Positions 14,001 through 27,199 of a stretch of 64,000 bases of DNA are shown piece after piece. The stretch lies in assembly GCF_963678635.1 (NCBI RefSeq), contig NW_026971310.1, forward strand, positions 1 to 64,000. The letters are read 5' to 3'. Made by a program: the position numbers and the translations under genes. The notes below the pieces were generated by a model. That model was not told where the DNA came from and ran no database searches. It saw only the letters and a program-made list of their open reading frames with translations. The stretch's first letter is position 1; each line of letters opens with the position of its first letter. This stretch comes from Symsagittifera roscoffensis. Taxonomy: Eukaryota > Xenacoelomorpha > Acoela > Convolutidae.

Positions 14001-15240
14001 ATTCGAGTTGCTCTCAAAGACCGCATGCTGAAAAATCTATGGGAACACTGCGTAGTAATCAGTATCAGTACATAGACATTGACGAAAGGAACAAAAAAAA
14101 CGAAACGTGAAATTTAAGGTCACCGACTTTCGCGATCAATGGATAAATCCATGTCAATAATTTTTATAACTACTCTTGCAATGCGCAAGAGTATTGCAAT
14201 CGTGTACTAATTTTTTTCCCCGTTAACATCTTTGTCCACAGATTTCTTGCAGTATTTGAATGACATGCATCCAGTGTGAACGATTTGCATTCAAACGTCA
14301 TGTATGCAGTACTTTCGTTCTATTTGTTCTCTTTTTCTGACCGTGAAGTTGAATCTTAAAAATCTTATCAGTTAAGTTATAAAATAATTTTTTCGTTTTA
14401 TTTTTTCAACTTAAAATTACGGAAATTTTTCCTACTGTTTTTTCCCACTGGCTATTTTGTAGCCCAATTTGAGTTGCTCTCATAGACCGCATGCTGAAAA
14501 ACCTATGAGAACACTGCGTAGTAATCAGTATCAGTACACGGACATTGACAAATGGACCTGAAGTAAAGGAAACTTGAAACTTAAGGTCACCGACTTTTGC
14601 GATCAATGGATAAGTCCATATCAATAATTTTTATAACTACTCTTGCAATGCGCAAGAGTATTGCAATCGGGTACTAGACTTTTTCACCGTTAACATCTTT
14701 GGCCACAGATTTCTTGCAGTATATAAATGACATTCATCCAGTGTGAACGGACTGCATTTAAACGTCATGTATGCAGTATTGTTGTTCTATTTGTTCTCTT
14801 TTTCTGACTGTGAAGTTGAATCTTATAAATCTTATCAGTTAAAATTTAAAGTGATTTTTTCGTTTTATTTTTTCAACTTAAAATTACGGAAATTTTTCCT
14901 ACTGTTTTTTTCTCACTGGCTATATTGTAGCGCAATTCGAGTTGCTCTCAAAGACCGCATGCTGGAAAACCTATGAGAACACTGCGTAGTAATCAGTATC
15001 AGTGTATGGACATTGACAAATGGAACTGAAATAAAACGAAACTTGAAACTTAAGGTCACCGACTTTTGCGATCAATGGATAAGTCCATGTCAATAATTTT
15101 TATAACTACTCTTGCAATGCGCAAGAGTATTGCAATCGAGTACTAGACTTTTTCACCGTTAACATATTTGTACACAGATTTTTTGCAGTATTTGAATGAC
15201 ATACATCCAGTGTGAACGATCTGCATTTAAACGTCATGTA
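11053..15240 (+). repeat. 2.1-kb tandem duplication inside the satellite (4.5 monomers)
   Basis: The segment from about 11053 to 13147 recurs at about 13153 to 15247 with an exact 2100-bp offset. Read line by line, I saw only two differences (near 12112/14212 and 12448/14548). The junction at about 13148-13153 cuts a monomer so that the landmark spacing there is 231 bp instead of 467, joining CAGTATGACAAGG to the AAGGAACAAAAAAAACG stretch. The near identity points to a very recent event. Confidence 0.9.
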
Positions 15241-18200
15241 AGCAGTATTTTCAATCTATTTGTTCTCTTTTTCTGACTGTGAAGTTAAATCCAATAAATC
15301 TTATCAGTTAATTTTTAAAGTAATTTTTTCATTTTATTTCTTCAACTTAAATTTACGGAAACTTTTCCTACTATTTTTCCCACTGGCTATAATGTGGCCC
15401 AGTTTGAGTTGCTCTCAAAGACCCCATGCTGAAAAATCTATGGGAACATTGCGTACTAAACAAAATCAGTACATGGACATTGACGAAAGGAACTGAATTA
15501 AAACGAAACGTAAAATTTAAGGTCACCGACTTTCGCGATCAATGGATAAATAAATGTCAATAGTTTTTATAACTACTCTTGCAATGCGCAAGAGTATTGC
15601 AATCGGGTACTAGACTTTTTCACCGTTAACATCTTTGTCCAAAGATTTCTTGCAGTACAGGAATGACATACATCCAGTGTGAACGAACTGCATTTAAACG
15701 TCATGTAAGCAGTATTTTCAATCTATTTGTTCTCTTTTTCTGACTGTGAAGTTAAATCTTCTAAATCTTATCAGTTAAATTTTAAAGTAATTTTTTCGTT
15801 TTGTTTTTTCAACTTAAATTTACGGAAGTTTTTCCTAATGTTTTTTCCCACTGGCTATTTTGTAGCGCAATTCGAGTTGCTCTCAAAGACCGCATGCTGA
15901 AAAACCTATGAGAACACTGCGTAGTAATTAGTATCAGTACATGGACATTGACAAAAGGAACTGAAGTAAAACGAAACTTGAAACTTAAGGTCACCGACTT
16001 TTGCGATCAATGGATAAGTCCATGTCAATAATTTTTATAACTACTCTTGCAATGCGCAAGAGTATTGCAATCGGGTACTAGACTTTTTCACCGTTAACAT
16101 CTTTGTCCACAGATTTCTTGCAGTACAGGAATGACATACATCCAGTGTGAACGAACTGCATTTAAACGTCATGTAAGCAGTATTTTCAATCTATTTGTTC
16201 TCTTTTTCTGACTGTGAAGTTAAATCCAATAAATCTTATCAGTTAACTTTTAAAGTTTTTCTTTCGTTTTATTTCTTCAACTTAAATTTACGGAAACTTT
16301 TCCTACTATTTTTTCCCACTGGCTATAATGTGGCCCAATTTGAGTTGCTCTCAAAGACCGCATGCTGAAAAATCTATGGGAACATTGCGTACTAAACAAA
16401 ATCAGTACATGGACATTGACGAAAGGAACTGAATTAAAACGAAACGTAAAACTTAAGGTCACCGACTTTCGCGATCAATGGATAAATAAATGTCAATAGT
16501 TTTTATAACTACTCTTGCAATGCGCAAGAGTATTGCAATCGGGTACTAGACTTTTTCACCGTTAACATCTTTGCCCACAGAATTTTTGCAGTAAAGGAAT
16601 GACATACATCCAGTGTAAACGAACTGCATTTAAACGTCATGTATGCAGTATTTTCAATCTATTTGTTCTCTTTTTCTGACTGTGAAGTTAAATCTTCTAA
16701 ATCTTATCAGTTAAATTTTAAAGTAATTTTTTCGTTTTATTTTTTCAACTTAAATTTACGGAAATTTTTCCTAATGTTTTTTCCCACTGGCTATATTGTA
16801 GCGCAATTCGAGTTGCTCTCAAAGACCGCATGCTGAAAAACCTATGAGAACACTGCGTAGTAATTAGTATCAGTACATGGACATTGACAAAAGGAACTGA
16901 AGTAAAACGGTAGTTGAAACTTAAGGTCACCGACTTTTGCGATCAATGGATAAGTCCATGTCAATAATTTTTATAACTACTCTTGCAATGCGCAAGAGTT
17001 TTGCAATCGGGTACTAGACTTTTTCACCGTTAACATCTTTGTCCACAGATTTCTTGCAGTACAGGAATGACATACATCCAGTGTGAACGAACTGCATTTA
17101 AACGTCATGTAAGCAGTATTTTCAATCTATTTGTTCTCTTTTTCTGACTGTGAAGTTAAATCCAATAAATCTTATCAGTTAATTTTTAAAGTAATTCTTT
17201 CGTTTTATTTCTTCAACTTGAATTTACGGAAACTTTTCCTACTTTTTTTTCCCACTGGCTATAATGTGGCCCAATTTGAGTTGCTCTCAAAAACCGCATG
17301 CTGAAAAATCTATGGGAACATTGCGTACTAAACAAAATCAGTACATGGACATTGACGAAAGGAACTGAATTAAAACGAAACGTAAAACTTAAGGTCACCG
17401 ACTTTCGCGATCAATGGATAAATCCATGTCAATAATTTTTATGACTACCCTTGCAATGCGCAAGAGTATTGCAATCGGGTACTAGACTTTGTCACCGTTA
17501 ACATCTTTGTCCACAGATTTCTTGCAGTATATGAATGACATACATCCAGTGTAAACGAACTGCATTTAAACGTCATGTATGCAGTATTTCCAATCTATTT
17601 GTTCTCTTTTTCTGACTGTGAAGTTAAATCTTATAGATCTTATCAGTTAAATTTTAAAGTATTTTTTTCGTTTTATTTTTTCAACTTAAATTTACGGAAA
17701 TTTTCCTCCTGTTTTTTCCCACTGGCTATATTGTAGCCCAATTTGAGTTGCTCTCAAAAACCGCATGCTGAAAAATCTATGGGAACACTGCGTAGTAATC
17801 AGTATCAATACATAGACATTGACGAAAGGAACTGAAGTAAATCGAAACGTGAAACTTAAGGTCACCGACTTTCGCGATCAATGGCTAAATCCATGTCAAT
17901 AATTTTTATGACTACCCTTGCAATGCGCAAGAGTATTGCAATCGGGTACTAGACTTTGTCACCGTTAACATCTTTGTCCACAGATTTCTTGCAGTATATG
18001 AATGAATTACATCCAGTGTAAACGAACTGCATTTAAACGTCATGTATGTAGTATTTTCAATATATTTGTTCTCTTTTTCTGACTGTGAAGTTAAATCTTA
18101 TAGATCTTATCAGTTAAATTTTAAAGTAATTTTTTCGTTTTATTTTTTCAAGCTAAATTTACGGAAATTTGGTCCTACTGTTTTCTCCCACTGGCTATAT

Positions 18201-19399
18201 TGTGGCCCAATTTAAGTTGCTCTCAAAGACCGCATGCTGAAAAATCTATGGGAACACTGCGCACTAAACAAAATCAGTACATGGACATTGACGAAAGGAA
18301 CTGAATTAAAACGAAACATGAAACTTAAGGTCACCGACTTTCGCGATCAATGGATAAATCCAAGTCAATAGTTTTTATAACTACTCTTGCAATGCGCAAG
18401 AGTATTGCAATGGGATACTAGGATTTCACCGGGAACATCTTTGCCCACAGATTTCTTGCAGTAAATGAATGACATACATCCAGTGTGAACGAACTGCATT
18501 TAAACGTCATGTATGCAGTATTTTCAGTCTATTTGTTCTCTTTTTCTGACTGTGAAGTTAAATCTTATAGATCTTATCAGTTAAATTTTAAAGTAATTTT
18601 TTCGTTTTATTTTTTCAATTAAAATTTACAGAAATTTTTCCTCCTGTTTTTTCCCACTGGCTATATTGTAGCCCAATTTGAGTTGCTCTCAAAAACCGCA
18701 TGCTGAAAAATCTATGGGAACACTGCGTAGTAATCAGTATCAATACATAGACATTGACGAAAGGAACTGAAGTAAAACGAAACGTGAAACTTAAGGTCAC
18801 CGACTTTCGCGATCAATGGATAAATCCATGTCAATAATATTTATAACTACTCTGGCAATGCGCAAGAGTATTGCAATCGGGTACTAGACTTTTTCCCCGT
18901 TAACGTCTTTGTCCACAGATTTCTTGCAGTATATGAATGACATGCATCCAGTGTGAACGATTTGCATTTAAACGTCATGTATGCAGTATTTTCGTTCTAT
19001 TTGTTCTCTTTTTCTGACTGTGAAGTTAACTCTTATAAATCTTATTAGTTAAGTTTTAAAGTAATTTTTTCGTTTTAATTTTTCAACTTAAAATTACGAA
19101 AATTTTTCCTACTTTTTTTCCCACTGGCTTTATTGTAGCCCAATTTGAGTTGCTCTCAAAGACCGCATGCTGAAAAACCTATGAGAACACTGCGTAGTAA
19201 TTAGTATCAGTACATGGACATTGACAAAAGGAACTGAAGTAAAACGAAACTTGAAACTTAAGGTCACCGACTTTTGCGATCAATGAATAAGTCCATTTCA
19301 ATAATTTTAATAACTACTCTTGCAATGCGCAAGAGTATTGCAATCGGGTACTAGGCTTTTTCCCCGTTAACATCTTTGTCCACAGATTTCTTGCAGTAT

Positions 19400-22300
19400 A
19401 TGAATGACATGCATCCAGTATGGACGAACTGCATTTAAACGTCATGAATGCAGTGTTTTCGTTCTATTTGTTCTCTTTTTCTGACTGTGAAGTTAACTAT
19501 TATAAATCTTATCAGTTAAATTTTAAAGTAATTTTTTCGGTTTATTTTTTCAACCTAAACTTACGGAAACTTTTCCTACTTTTTTTCCCACTGGCTTTAT
19601 TGTAGCCCAATTTGAGTTGCTCTCAAAGACCGCATGCTGAAAAATCTATGGGAACACTGCGTAGTAATCAGTTTCAGTTCATGGACATTGACAAAATGAA
19701 CTGAAGTAAAACGAAACGTGAAACTTAAGGTCACCGACTTTCGCGATCAATGGATAAATCCATGTCAATAATTTTTTTAACTACTCTTGCAATGCGCAAG
19801 TGTATTGCAATCGGGTACTAGACTTTTTCTCGTTAACATCTTTGTCCACAGATTTCTTGCAGTACAGGAATGACATGCATCCAGTGTGAACGGTTTCCAT
19901 TTAAACGTCATGTATGCAGTATTTTCGTTCTATTTGTTCTCTTTTTCTGACTGTGAAGTTAACTATTATAAATCTTATCAGTTAAATTTTAAAGTAATTT
20001 TTTAGTGTTATTTTTTCAACTTAATATTACGGAAATTTTTCCTACTGTTTTTTCCCATTGGCTATATTTTAGCCAATTTTGAGTTGCTCTGAAAGACCGC
20101 ATGCTGAAAAATCTATGGGAACACTGCGTAGTAATCAGTATCAGTACATGGACATTGACAAAAGGAACTGAAGTAAAACGAAACGTGGAACTTAAGGTCA
20201 CCGACTTTCGCGATCAATGGATAAATCCATGTCAATAATTTTTATAACTACTCTTGCAATGCGCAGGGGATTTGCAATCGGGTACTAGACTTTTTCCCCG
20301 TTAACATCTTTGTCCACAGATTTTTTGCAGTACAGGAATGACATGCATCCAGTGTGAACGGTTTGCATTTAAACGTCATGTATGCAAAATTTTCGTTCTT
20401 TTTGTTCTCTTTTTCTGACTGTGAAGTTAAATCTTATAATTCTTATCAGTTAAATTTTAAAGTGATTTTTTCGGTTTATTTTTTCAACCTAAACTTACGG
20501 AAACTTTTCCTACTTTTTTTCCCACTGGAATTATTGTAGCCCAATTTGAGTTGCTCTCAAAGACCGCATGCTGAAAAATCTATGGGAACACTGCGTAGTA
20601 ATCAGTTTCAGTTCATGGACAATGACAAAATGAACTGAAGTAAAACAAAACGTGAAACTTAAGGTCACCGATTTTCGCGATCAATGGATAAATCCATGTC
20701 AATAATTTTTTTAACTACTCTTGCAATGCGCAAGTGTATTGCAATCGGGTACTAGACTTTTTCTCGTTAACATCTTTGTCCACAGATTTCTTGCAGTACA
20801 GGAATGACATGCATCCAGTGTGAACGGTTTGCATTTAAACGTCATGTATGCAGTATTTTCGTTCTATTTGTTCTCTTTTTCTGACTGTGAAGTTAACTAT
20901 TATAAATCTTATCAGTTAAATTTTAAAGTAATTTTTAAGTTTTATTTTTTCAACTTAATATTACGGAAATTTTTCCTACTGTTTTTCCCATTGGCTATAT
21001 TGTAGCCCATTTTGAGTTGCTCTGAAAAACCGCATGCTGAAAAATCTATGGGAACACTGCGTAGTAATCAGTATCAGTACATGGACATTGACAAAAGGAA
21101 CTGAAGTAAAACGAAACGTGGAACTGAAGGTCACCGACTTTCGCGATCAATGGATAAATCCATGTCAATAATTTTTTTAACTACTCTTGCAATGCGCAAG
21201 TGTATTGCAATCGGGTACTAGACTTTTTCCCCGTTAACATCTTTGTCCACAGATTTCTTGCAGTTCAGGAATGACATGGATCCAGTGTGAACGGTTTGCA
21301 TTTAAACGTCATGTATGCAGTATTTTCGTTCTATTTGTTCTCTTTTTCTGACTGTGAAGTTAAATCTTATAAGTCTTATCAGTTAAATTTTAAAGTAATT
21401 TTTTCGGTTTATTTTTTCAACCTAAACTTACGGAAACTTTTCCTACTTTTTTTCCCACTGGCTTTATTGTAGCCCAATTTGAGTTGCTCTCAAAGACCGC
21501 ATGCTGAAAAATCTATGGGAACACTGCGTAGTAATCAGTTTCAGTTCATGGACATTGACAAAATGAACTGAAGTAAAACGAAACGTGAAACTTAAGGTCA
21601 CCGATTTTCGCGATCAATGGATAAATCCATGTCAATAATTTTTTTAACTACTCTTGCAATGCGCAAGTGTATTGCAATCGGGTACTAGACTTTTTCTCGT
21701 TAACATCTTTGTCCACAGATTTCTTGCAGTACAGGAATGACATGCATCCAGTGTGAACGGTTTGCATTTAAACGTCATGTATGCAGTATTTTCGTTCTAT
21801 TTGTTCTCTTTTTCTGACTGTGAAGTTAACTATTATAAATCTTATCAGTTAAATTTTAAAGTAATTTTTAAGTTTTATTTTTTCAACTTAATATTACGGA
21901 AATTTTTCCTACTGTTTTTCCCATTGGCTATATTGTAGCCCATTTTGAGTTGCTCTGAAAAACCGCATGCTGAAAAATCTATGGGAACACTGCGTAGTAA
22001 TCAGTATCAGTACATGGACATTGACAAAAGGAACTGAAGTAAAACGAAACGTGGAACTGAAGGTCACCGACTTTCGCGATCAATGGATAAATCCATGTCA
22101 ATAATTTTTTTAACTACTCTTGCAATGCGCAAGTGTATTGCAATCGGGTACTAGACTTTTCCCCGTTAACATCTTTGTCCACAGATTTCTTGCAGTTCAG
22201 GAATGACATGGATCCAGTGTGAACGGTTTGCATTTAAACGTCATGTATGCAGTATTTTCGTTCTATTTGTTCTCTTTTTCTGACTGTGAAGTTAAATCTT

Positions 22301-23150
22301 ATAAGTCTTATCAGTTAAATTTTAAAGTAATTTTTTCGGTTTATTTTTTCAACCTAAGCTTACGGAAACTTTTCCTACTTTTTTTCCCACTGGCTTTATT
22401 GTAGCCCAATTTGAGTTGCTCTCAAAGACCGCATGCTGAAAAATCTATGGGAACACTGCGTAGTAATCAGTTTCAGTTCATGGACATTGACAAAATGAAC
22501 TGAAGTAAAACGAAACGTGAAACTTAAGGTCACCGACTTTCGCGATCAATGGATAAATCCATGTCAATAATTTTTTTAACTACTCTTGCAATGCGCAAGT
22601 GTATTGCAATCGGGTACTAGACTTTTTCTCGTTAACATCTTTGTCCACATATTTCTTGCAGTACAGGAATGACATGCATCCAGTGTGAACGGTTTGCATT
22701 TAAACGTCATGTATGCAGTATTTTCGTTCTATTTGTTCTCTTTTTCTGACTGTGAAGTTAACTATTATAAATCTTATTAGTTAAATTTTAAAGTAATTTT
22801 TTAGTTTTATTTTTTCAACTTAATATTACGGAAATTTTTCCTACTGTTTTTTCCCATTGGCTATATTGTAGCCCATTTTGAGTTGCTCTGAAAGACCGCA
22901 TGCTGAAAAATCTATGGGAACACTGCGTAGTAATCAGTATCAGTACATGGACATTGACAAAAGGAACTGAAGTAAAACGAAACGTGGAACTTAAGGTCAC
23001 CGACTTTCGCGATCAATGGATAAATCCATGTCAATAATTTTTATAACTACTCTTGCAATGCGCAGGGGATTTGCAATCGGGTACTAGACTTTTTCCCCGT
23101 TAACATCTTTGTCCACAGATTTTTTGCAGTACAGGAATGACATGCATCCA
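19400..23150 (+). repeat. Dimeric higher-order block, ~933-bp unit
   Basis: Two monomer types alternate. Type P has TTCGGTTTATTTTTTCAACCTAA followed by a short T run (landmarks 19420, 20354, 21287, 22219). Type Q has TATTTTTTCAACTTAATATTACGG (19888, 20820, 21753, 22687). P-to-P and Q-to-Q spacing is 932-934 bp, and copies two monomers apart are closer to each other than neighbours are. This is the pattern of homogenisation of a dimer. Confidence 0.85.
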
Positions 23151-25590
23151 GTGTGAACGGTTTGCATTTAAACGTGATGTATGCAGTATTTTCGTTCTAT
23201 TTAATCTCTTTTTCTGACTGTGAAGTTAAATCCAATAAATCTTATCAGTTAATTTTTAAAGTAATTCTTTCGTTTTATTTCTTCAACTTAAATTTACGGA
23301 AATTTTTCCTACTGTTTTTTCCCATTGGCTATATTGTAGCCCATTTTGAGTTGCTCTGAAAGACCGCATGCTGAAAAATCTATGGGAACACTGCGTAGTA
23401 ATCAGTATCAGTACATGGACATTGACAAAAGGAACTGAAGTAAAACGAAACGTGGAACTTAAGGTCACCGACTTTCGCGATCAATGGATAAATCCATGTC
23501 AATAATTTTTATAACTACTCTTGCAATGCGCAGGGGATTTGCAATCGGGTACTAGACTTTTTCCCCGTTAACATCTTTGTCCACAGATTTTTTGCAGTAC
23601 AGGAATGACATGCATCCAGTGTGAACGGTTTGCATTTAAACGTGATGTATGCAGTATTTTCGTTCTATTTAATCTCTTTTTCTGACTGTGAAGTTAAATC
23701 CAATAAATCTTATCAGTTAATTTTTAAAGTAATTCTTTCGTTTTATTTCTTCAACTTAAATTTACGGAAATTTTGTCTACTGTTTTTTCCCATTGGCTAT
23801 ATTGTAGCCCATTTTGAGTTGCTCTGAAAGACCGCATGCTGAAAAATCTATGGGAACACTGCGTAGTAATCAGTATCAGTACATGGACATTGACAAGTTA
23901 AAAGTCGGACATTGACAAAAGGAACTGAAGTAAAACGAAACGTGGAACTTAAGGTCACCGACTTTCGCGATCAATGGATAAATCCATGTCAATAATTTTT
24001 TTAACTACTCTTGCAATGCGCAAGTGTATTGCAATCGGGTACTAGACTTTTTCTCGTTAACATCTTTGTCCACAGATTTCTTGCAGTACAGGAATGACAT
24101 GCATCCAGTGTGAACGGTTTGCATTTAAACGTCATGTATGCAGTATTTTCGTTCTATTTGTTCTCTTTTTCTGACTGTGAAGTTAACTATTATAAATCTT
24201 ATCAGTTAAATTTTAAAGTAATTTTTTAGTTTTATTTTTTCAACTTAATATTACGGAAATTTTTCCTACTGTTTTTTCCCATTGGCTATATTGTAGCCCA
24301 TTTTGAGTTGCTCTGAAAGACCGCATGCTGAAAAATCTATGGGAACACTGCGTAGTAATCAGTATCAGTACATGGACATTGACAAAAGGAACTGAAGTAA
24401 AACGAAACGTGGAACTTAAGGTCACCGACTTTCGCGATCAATGGATAAATCCATGTCAATAATTTTTATAACTACTCTTGCAATGCGCAGGGGATTTGCA
24501 ATCGGGTACTAGACTTTTTCCCCGTTAACATCTTTGTCCACAGATTTTTTGCAGTACAGGAATGACATGCATCCAGTGTGAACGGTTTGCATTTAAACGT
24601 GATGTATGCAGTATTCTCGTTCTATTTAATCTCTTTTTCTGACTGTGAAGTTAAATCCAATAAATCTTATCAGTTAATTTTTAAAGTAATTCTTTCGTTT
24701 TATTTCTTCAACTTAAATTTACGGAAATTTTTTCTACTGTTTTTTCCCATTGGCTATATTGTAGCCCATTTTGAGTTGCTCTGAAAGACCGCATGCTGAA
24801 AAATCTATGGGAACACTGCGTAGTAATCAGTATCAGTACATGGACATTGACAAGTTAAAAGTCGGACATTGACAAAAGGAACTGAAGTAAAACGAAACGT
24901 GGAACTTAAGGTCACCGACTTTCGCGATCAATGGATAAATCCATGTCAATAATTTTTTTAACTACTCTTGCAATGCGCAAGTGTATTGCAATCGGATACT
25001 AGACTTTTTCTCGTTAACATCTTTGTCCACAGATTTCTTGCAGTACAGGAATGACATGCATCCAGTGTGAACGGTTTGCATTTAAACGTCATTTAATCTC
25101 TTTTTCAGGAATGACATGCATCCAGTGTGAACGGTTTGCATTTAAACGTGATGTATGCAGTATTTTCGTTCTATTTAATCTCTTTTTCTGACTGTGAAGT
25201 TAAATCCAATAAATCTTATCAGTTAATTTTTAAAGTAATTCTTTCGTTTTATTTCTTCAACTTAAATTTACGGAAATTTTTTCTACTGTTTTTTCCCATT
25301 GGCTATATTGTAGCCCATTTTGAGTTGCTCTGAAAGACCGCATGCTGAAAAATCTATGGGAACACTGCGTAGTAACCAGTATCAGTACATGGACATTGAC
25401 AAAAGGAACTGAAGTAAAACGAAACGTGGAACTTAAGGTCACCGACTTTCGCGATCAATGGATAAATCCATGTCAATAATTTTTTTAACTACTCTTGCAA
25501 TGCGCAGGGGTATTGCAATTGCGTACTAGACTTTTCCCCGTTAACATCTTTATCCTCAGAATTCTTGCAATATATGAATGACATGCATCC
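23150..25590 (+). repeat. Satellite sub-block with a 957-bp duplicated unit and a truncated copy
   Basis: Monomers at 23153, 23621, 24578 and 25127 share CTATTTAATCTCTTTTTC and ATCCAATAAATC. The pair starting at 23621 recurs at 24578, 957 bp later. Both carry the same small insertion GTTAAAAGTCGGACATTGACAA (23895 and 24852 areas), which itself duplicates GGACATTGACAA. A 57-bp partial copy lies at 25070-25127, where a landmark is directly followed by another. Confidence 0.85.
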
Positions 25591-27199
25591 AGTATGAACG
25601 AACTGCATTTAAACGTCATGCATGCAGTATTTTCGTTCTATTGGTTTTCTTTTTCTGACTGTAAAGTTAAATCTTATAAAACTTATCAGTTAAATTTTAA
25701 AGTATTTTTTTCGTTATATTTTTTCAACTTAAATTTTTTCCCTTTAGCTATATTGTGGCCCAATTTAAGTTGCTCTCAAAGACCGCATGCTGAAAAATCT
25801 ATGGGAACACTGCGTAGTAATCAGTTTCAGTTCATGGACATTGACAAAATGAACTGAAGTAAAACGAAACGTGAAACATAAGGTCACCGACTTTCGCGAT
25901 CAATGGATAAATCCATGTCAATAATTTTTATAACTACTCTTGCAATGCGCAAGAGTATTGCAATCGGGTACTAGACTTTTTCACCGTTAACATCTTTGCC
26001 CACAGATTTCTTGCAGTAAATGAATGACATACATCCAGTGTGAACGAACTGCATTTAAACGTCATGTATGCAGTATTTTCAATCTATTTGTTATCATTTT
26101 CTGACTGTGAAGTTAAATTTTATAAATCTTATCAGTTAAATTTTAAAGTAATTTTTTCGTTTTATTTTTTCAACTTAAATTTACGGAAATTTTTATTACT
26201 GTTTTTTTTCCCACTGGCTATATTGTAGCCCAATTTTAGTTGCTCTCAAAAACCGCATGCTGAAAAATCTATGGGAACACTGCGTAGTAATCAGTATCAA
26301 TACATAGACATTGAGGAAAGGAACTGAAGTTAAACGAAACGTGAAACTTAGGGTCACCGACTTTCGCGATCAATGGATAAATCCATGTCAATAAATTTTA
26401 TAACTACTCTTGCAATGCGCAAGTGTATTGCAATCGGGTACTAGGCTTTTTCCACGTTAACATCTTTGTCCACAGATTTCTTGCAGTATATGAATGACAT
26501 GCATCCAGTATGGACGAACTGCATTTAAACGTCATGTATGAAGTATTTTCGTTCTATTTGTTCTCTTTTCCTGACTGTGAAGTTAAATCTTATAATTCTT
26601 ATCAGTTAAAATTTAAAGTAATTTTTTCGTTTATTTTTTCAACTTAAATTTACGGAAATTTTTCCTACTGTTTTTTCCCACTGGCTATATTGTAGCCCAA
26701 TTTGAGTTGCTCTCATAGAACGCATGCTGAAAAACCTATGAGAACACTGCGTAGTAATCAGTATCAGTACATGGACATTGACAAAAGGAACTGAAGTAAA
26801 ACGAAACTTGAAACTTAAGGTCACCGACTTTCGCGATCAATGGATAAAGCCATGTCAATAATTTTTATAACTACTCTTGCAATGCGCAAGAGTATTGCAA
26901 TCGGTTACTAGACTTTTTTCCCGTTAACATCTTTGTCCACAGATTTCTTGCAGTATATGAATGACATGCATCCAGTATGAACGAACTCTATTTAAACGTC
27001 ATGTATGCAGTATTTGCGTCCTATTTGCTCTCTATTTCTGACTGTGAAGTAAATTCTTGTAAATCTTATCAGTTAAATTTTCAAGTAATTTTTTCGTTTT
27101 ATTTTTTCAACTTAAATTTACGGAAATTTTTCCTACTGTTTTTTCCCACTGGCTATATTGTAGCCCAATTTGAGTTGCTCTCAAAGACCGCATGCTGAA

